7,740 nucleotides of DNA from Bacillus sp. (in: firmicutes) (GTDB lineage: Bacteria; Bacillota; Bacilli; Bacillales; Cytobacillaceae), in the NCBI GenBank assembly GCA_003457145.1, contig DMSR01000299.1:7002-14741 (forward strand). Direction: 5' to 3'. Under the pieces are notes generated by a model, which saw nothing but the letters and a program-made list of their open reading frames with translations, searched no databases and was not told the DNA's origin. A program made the position numbers and the translations under genes. Below, one piece after another: positions 4,294 to 7,740 of this stretch (positions within the stretch are counted from its first letter, which is position 1; each line of letters starts with the position of its first letter).

Positions 4294-6012
4294 ATGAAAG
4301 TGGAAGCGCTACCAGTTACGCAAGGGAATCATAATTTAAAAAACTACGTGGAACTTAAGGAGTCATTTGACTGGAGTGAAGTTGAAAAGGAATTTTCCTG
4401 GCATGATACAGGCAGGGTAAACATTGCATATGAGGCAATTGACCGCCATGCAAGAGGGTATAGGAAAAATAAGGTTGCCTTGTATTATCAAGATGGTGTC
4501 CGAAAAGAAAAGTATACCTTCAAAGAAATGAAAGAAATGTCCAATAAGGCCGGTAATGTCCTGAAGACTTATGGGGATGTTGAAAAAGGCGACCGTGTCT
4601 TTATTTTCATGCCGCGTTCTCCTGAATTGTATTTTGCTGTTCTTGGTGCAGTCAAATTAGGCGCGATCGTAGGACCTTTGTTTGAAGCCTTTATGGAAGG
4701 TGCGGTGCGAGACAGGCTTGAAGATAGCGGTGCAAAGGTGCTCATCACCACACCAGAACTATTGGAAAGGGTCCCGGTAAGTGAATTGCCTGATCTTAAG
4801 CACGTTCTTCTTGTCGGCGATGATATAGAGGCCCAAGGGGATTATGTAGACTTTAAACAAAAGTTATCTGAGGCCAGCAACAAGTTGGATATTGAATGGG
4901 TCGACCGTACGGACGGGCTGATTCTACACTACACTTCAGGCTCTACAGGGAAGCCGAAGGGAGTGCTCCATGTCCATAATGCGATGATCCAGCATTATCA
5001 GACAGCAAAATGGGTGTTGGATCTTAAAGAAGATGATGTTTACTGGTGCACAGCCGACCCAGGCTGGGTAACAGGAACATCCTATGGGATTTTCGGTCCT
5101 TGGCTTACGGGTGCTTCAAACGTGATCATTGGCGGCAGATTCAATCCAGAGACCTGGTATAAGATGATTGAGGAGTATGGAGTTACCGTCTGGTATAGTG
5201 CACCTACTGCCTTCAGGATGCTGATGGGGGCAGGCGATGAAGTTGTTAAGAAGTTTGACCTTCGTTCACTGCGCCATATCTTGAGTGTTGGTGAACCGCT
5301 TAACCCGGAAGTCGTCAGATGGGGAATGAAGGTATTCCACCTGCGAATCCATGATACATGGTGGATGACAGAGACCGGAGCACAGGTGATTTGCAACTAT
5401 CCGAGCATGGAAATCAAACCAGGTTCAATGGGCAAACCAATTCCTGGTGTAAAGGCAGCGATTGTTGATGATCAGGGCAATGAATTACCACCTTACAGGA
5501 TGGGCAACTTGGCCATTCAAAAGGGTTGGCCGTCAATGATGCATACCATCTGGAATAATCCGCAAAAATATGAATCTTACTTCATGCCGGGAGACTGGTA
5601 TGTTTCCGGAGATTCTGCTTATATGGATGAAGATGGATACTTCTGGTTCCAGGGAAGAATCGATGATGTCATCATGACTTCAGGAGAACGTGTTGGACCG
5701 TTCGAAGTGGAAAGCAAGCTTGTTGAACATCCTGCTGTTGCCGAGGCAGGAGTCATCGGTAAGCCTGATCCTGTTCGCGGGGAAATTATTAAAGCATTCA
5801 TCGCGCTCCGTGACGGATATGAGCAATCAGATGAATTAATCGATGAAATTCGCCAGTTTGTTAAAAAAGGTCTGGCAGCACATGCTGCTCCGCGTGAAAT
5901 TGAATTCCGTGATAAACTGCCGAAAACACGAAGCGGTAAAATCATGCGCCGTGTGTTAAAGGCATGGGAGCTTGATCTTCCTGCTGGCGATTTATCAACA
6001 ATGGAAGATTAA
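4294..6012 (+). CDS. acsA: AcsA, acetyl-CoA synthetase (AMP-forming)
   Basis: Converts acetate, ATP and CoA to acetyl-CoA, AMP and PPi through an acetyl-adenylate. It scavenges acetate released during overflow metabolism. The length, 572 aa, equals B. subtilis AcsA. ANL-superfamily motifs run in order: the P-loop-like YTSGSTGKPKG (213-223), HDTWWMTETG (353-362) with the tryptophan pair of the acyl pocket, SGDSAYMD (438-445) with the ribose-binding D440, the hinge GRIDDVIMTSGERVGP (454-469), and PKTRSGKIMRR (543-553) with catalytic lysine K549. K549 has the same number as the residue that AcuA acetylates in B. subtilis. The ATG follows AAGGGGG by 8 nt. The gene is transcribed divergently from acuA, and a strong terminator follows it. 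It should be repressed by CcpA and, after translation, switched off by AcuA and back on by AcuC. Confidence 0.97.
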   Translation: MKVEALPVTQGNHNLKNYVELKESFDWSEVEKEFSWHDTGRVNIAYEAIDRHARGYRKNKVALYYQDGVRKEKYTFKEMKEMSNKAGNVLKTYGDVEKGDRVFIFMPRSPELYFAVLGAVKLGAIVGPLFEAFMEGAVRDRLEDSGAKVLITTPELLERVPVSELPDLKHVLLVGDDIEAQGDYVDFKQKLSEASNKLDIEWVDRTDGLILHYTSGSTGKPKGVLHVHNAMIQHYQTAKWVLDLKEDDVYWCTADPGWVTGTSYGIFGPWLTGASNVIIGGRFNPETWYKMIEEYGVTVWYSAPTAFRMLMGAGDEVVKKFDLRSLRHILSVGEPLNPEVVRWGMKVFHLRIHDTWWMTETGAQVICNYPSMEIKPGSMGKPIPGVKAAIVDDQGNELPPYRMGNLAIQKGWPSMMHTIWNNPQKYESYFMPGDWYVSGDSAYMDEDGYFWFQGRIDDVIMTSGERVGPFEVESKLVEHPAVAEAGVIGKPDPVRGEIIKAFIALRDGYEQSDELIDEIRQFVKKGLAAHAAPREIEFRDKLPKTRSGKIMRRVLKAWELDLPAGDLSTMED

Positions 6013-6032
6013 TTTAGATTAAGGATAAGCTT

Positions 6033-6072
6033 ATAGAAAAGAGCGTGAGCCTGGGTTCACGCTCTTTTCTAT
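6033..6072. terminator. Terminator after acsA (possibly bidirectional)
   Basis: A 17-bp stem (6033-6049 against 6056-6072, one G-T pair) closes a 6-nt CCTGGG loop. Its core is GAGCGTGA/TTCACGCTC, flanked by AAAA/TTTT. The TTTTCTAT end on + suits termination of acsA, and the symmetrical AAAAG on the other side can act on -. It lies 20 bp after the acsA stop. Confidence 0.88.
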
Positions 6073-6145
6073 CCAGTAAATCTAAAACTTGCCGATTTTA
6101 ATAGGGTTAACCTCATCTGCTATTGTGATATCAAAAATTTAATGC

Positions 6146-6179
6146 AAAAAGAAACCGCATCCCTGGGGAGCGGTTTCTT
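6146..6179 (-). terminator. Rho-independent terminator of the penicillin-binding protein gene
   Basis: On the minus strand GAAACCGC (6177-6170) pairs with GCGGTTTC (6158-6151). An inner TCCC/GGGA pairing follows past one bulged base, and a five-T run (6150-6146) comes directly after. It sits about 10 bp after the TGA at 6187-6189. With the acsA terminator it insulates the two convergent genes. The remainder of 6013-6186 shows nothing else. Confidence 0.85.
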
Positions 6180-6186
6180 CACATCA

Positions 6187-7740
6187 TCAGTTACCGTTGC
6201 CATTGCCATCACCATTGCCGTCTCCGTCACCTGGTGGCGGTGGAGGTTTAGGCGGGTCTTTCGGTTTTGGATCAGTCGGTGGCGGGTCCTTTGGCTTCGG
6301 ATCTGCCGGCGGTTTCTCCGGCTCAGGTTTGCCAATCTCAATAATATTGGAAGGTGCCGATTCTTTTCCAGCAATATCAACTGCTGTTACATAGAATGAA
6401 CCATCACCAGCATTGAAAACCAAATCTGCTCCTGATTTAATGCTGCCGACTTTTTTCTTGTTGTTGTAAATACGGTAGCCGACAATGTCATTCTCGGGGT
6501 GTTTGCCCCATGTGATCGTTTTTCCGGATAGTTTGATTCCCAGCGCTGCTGGAGTCTTACCGTTCTCACTCAGTTTATCGTCCGCAACAAGAATCTTATT
6601 CCAGGCATCCTTTTTAGGGATAAGCTGCTGAGGATTTCTGATTTTATGTCCAATAATGCTTTCCATATACTCTGGATTCAGGAGAACGCCTGTTTCTGCA
6701 AACTCAGCAGGTGTTGAATCAAGTGCCAGATAGCGCTTGTCTCCAACGTAGACGAATTTACTCTCAACCAGGCTGTCATCAACCTTAGTTGGCGCGTATT
6801 TCGCAATAAAGTAATCTGACTGTACCAGCCCCGCCTTTGAGCACGCATTAGAAGGAAGCAAGCCAGATACTGCGCAATATGACCTCTTGACGATTCCGCC
6901 AGGCATTTTGAAACGTTCAGGTGGATCGACAAGTTCAGGTGCCACAGAGTAGGCATCATTAAGCAGGTCTGCCCAGATATATTGGGTTCTTACTCCGTAA
7001 CTTAGATTCTTATAAGTTCTTTCTAGTTTTTTATTATGATCATAGCCAAGCCAGACCCCAAAGGAGACATTCGGGTTAGTGGCGACGAACCAGGAATCAT
7101 AATACTCATGACCTGTTCCTGTCTTGCCGGCCCAGTCAGAATCAAACTTCAGCCTGCCATTTACAGCAGTTGCAGTACCGCGGTTGATAACATCCCGCAT
7201 CATATCAATCGTCAAGTAAGCGGTTTGCGGACTGAAAACATCGACTGGTTCAGATTTATGCTGGAAAATAACATTCCCCTTTTTATCGACTATCTTTTCT
7301 ATTAAATAGGCATCGATGAATTTTCCATCATTAGCAAATGTACCAAATGCATTGGTATTTTCTTCAACGGTGACACCGCCTTCCAATGAACCAATGGCAG
7401 TTGATAAATTTGTATAATCAACCTTCCATAAATTACTGAATCCCATCTTATCGAGGAAATTTGCCGGCTTCTGTCCAAGGATATTCTTATAGGCAAGAAC
7501 AGCAGGAACGTTATATGACTTTGTCAGCGCATGTCTTGCTGTCGTTAAGCCGCTGTACCTCATATCGTAGTTATTAGGCCATGCTTTATTTCGATTAGAC
7601 GCATCCAGATGAACTTCCACGTCCGGAAGTACTGACCCGGGATGAAGTTTACCCAATTCCATCGCTGGTGCGTAGACAAGCAGCGGCTTCATGGTCGACC
7701 CATTTTGCCTTTTAGCGTTAGTGGCGTGATTAAGCTGTTC
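6187..7740 (-). CDS. Class A penicillin-binding protein (PBP1A-like), C-terminal part, start outside window
   Basis: Peptidoglycan transpeptidase, membrane-anchored and acting outside the cell. The glycosyltransferase domain and membrane anchor expected for class A lie beyond the right edge. The frame is open to 7740, so the ATG at 7690-7692 is internal: the residues before it are RQNGST, and the catalytic SxxK is S-T-M-K with its serine codon at 7696-7698. Counting that Met as 1, the SxN motif is SYN (59-61) and the KTG motif is KTGTG (190-194). CAVSGLLPSNAC (273-284) is typical of the PBP1A family. A fibronectin-III-like domain (about 378-452, ITWGKHPENDIVGYRIY ... FYVTAVDIAGKESAPSN) precedes a 47-residue low-complexity tail. 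That tail is Pro/Lys/Asp-rich, then Gly/Asn/Asp. A terminator follows. B. subtilis has tyrS in this position; related Bacillaceae can carry a PBP between acsA and tyrS. Confidence 0.93.
   Translation of the reverse strand, partial: EQLNHATNAKRQNGSTMKPLLVYAPAMELGKLHPGSVLPDVEVHLDASNRNKAWPNNYDMRYSGLTTARHALTKSYNVPAVLAYKNILGQKPANFLDKMGFSNLWKVDYTNLSTAIGSLEGGVTVEENTNAFGTFANDGKFIDAYLIEKIVDKKGNVIFQHKSEPVDVFSPQTAYLTIDMMRDVINRGTATAVNGRLKFDSDWAGKTGTGHEYYDSWFVATNPNVSFGVWLGYDHNKKLERTYKNLSYGVRTQYIWADLLNDAYSVAPELVDPPERFKMPGGIVKRSYCAVSGLLPSNACSKAGLVQSDYFIAKYAPTKVDDSLVESKFVYVGDKRYLALDSTPAEFAETGVLLNPEYMESIIGHKIRNPQQLIPKKDAWNKILVADDKLSENGKTPAALGIKLSGKTITWGKHPENDIVGYRIYNNKKKVGSIKSGADLVFNAGDGSFYVTAVDIAGKESAPSNIIEIGKPEPEKPPADPKPKDPPPTDPKPKDPPKPPPPPGDGDGNGDGNGNGN
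6251..6310 (-). repeat. Two 30-bp tandem units coding the PBP proline-rich tail
   Basis: Two adjacent 30-bp units (6251-6280 and 6281-6310) share GGCGGGTC at the start and the order TT-GG-TT-GGATC after it. On the minus strand each encodes a decapeptide of the form P-P-x-D-P-K-P-K-D-P. A short Gly-Asp/Gly-Asn run (6190-6233) encodes the end of the protein after them. Units of this kind can change copy number by slippage. Confidence 0.8.

Noticed and set aside
5082..5396. 104-codon minus-strand open frame within acsA
   Set aside because: It is a shadow of the well-conserved acsA coding frame, with no ribosome-binding site or recognisable domain.
6142..6399. + strand open frames rich in W/R or G/S opposite the PBP tail
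   Set aside because: They are the antisense reading of the tandem repeats coding the Pro/Gly-rich tail; the - strand frame carries clear PBP motifs.
1..7740. A hidden undescribed multi-gene system, CRISPR array, toxin-antitoxin pair or RNA gene
   Set aside because: Every long frame is a recognised core metabolic or cell-wall gene. The gaps are under 250 bp and hold promoters, terminators and one repeat-like block. I saw no regularly spaced repeats and no tRNA or rRNA pattern.

Overview
This window looks like chromosomal core DNA of a low-G+C Gram-positive bacterium of the Bacillaceae. The grounds are the gene order ccpA / acuC-acuB-acuA / acsA, strong Shine-Dalgarno sites, SigA-type promoters, catabolite-responsive (cre) sites, and protein lengths close to those of Bacillus subtilis (CcpA 332 aa, AcuA 210, AcuB 215, AcuC 390, AcsA 572). 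The species cannot be named from the sequence alone.

Layout: (1) 1-77, the last codons of an upstream gene, possibly aroA, and its intrinsic terminator. (2) 78-320, the ccpA leader, with a candidate promoter and an inverted repeat. (3) 321-1319 (+), ccpA, the master carbon catabolite regulator. (4) 1320-1492, a perfect 14-bp hairpin between convergent genes, then a ~105-bp GC-rich element resembling intergenic repeats of Bacillus-type genomes. It ends 3 bp from the acuC stop codon. (5) 1493-4085 (-), acuA, acuB and acuC. acuB and acuC overlap by 4 bp, while acuA is separated from acuB by 143 bp carrying its own promoter-like sequence. (6) 4086-4293, the divergent acuA/acsA control region with a 13/14 cre site, two weaker cre-like sites and a partial CodY box. 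(7) 4294-6012 (+), acsA, AMP-forming acetyl-CoA synthetase. (8) 6013-6186, two strong terminators back to back. (9) 6187-7740 (-), the C-terminal 517 residues of a class A penicillin-binding protein whose start lies beyond the window.

The central genes form a compact acetate-use circuit. AcsA activates acetate. AcuA (GNAT acetyltransferase) is expected to inactivate AcsA by acetylating a C-terminal lysine, which falls at K549 here as in B. subtilis. AcuC (zinc deacetylase) reverses this. AcuB (CBS-CBS-ACT) is probably a ligand sensor of unknown role. CcpA, encoded next door, should repress both divergent units through the cre sites when preferred sugars are present.

I see no phage, transposase, CRISPR array, RNA gene or defence system, and no convincing undescribed system. 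The points most worth a second look are regulatory or structural: the repeat at 1383-1489, the cluster of operator-like sites at 4107-4221, the independent promoter for acuBC, the dyad in the ccpA leader, and the repetitive tail of the penicillin-binding protein.
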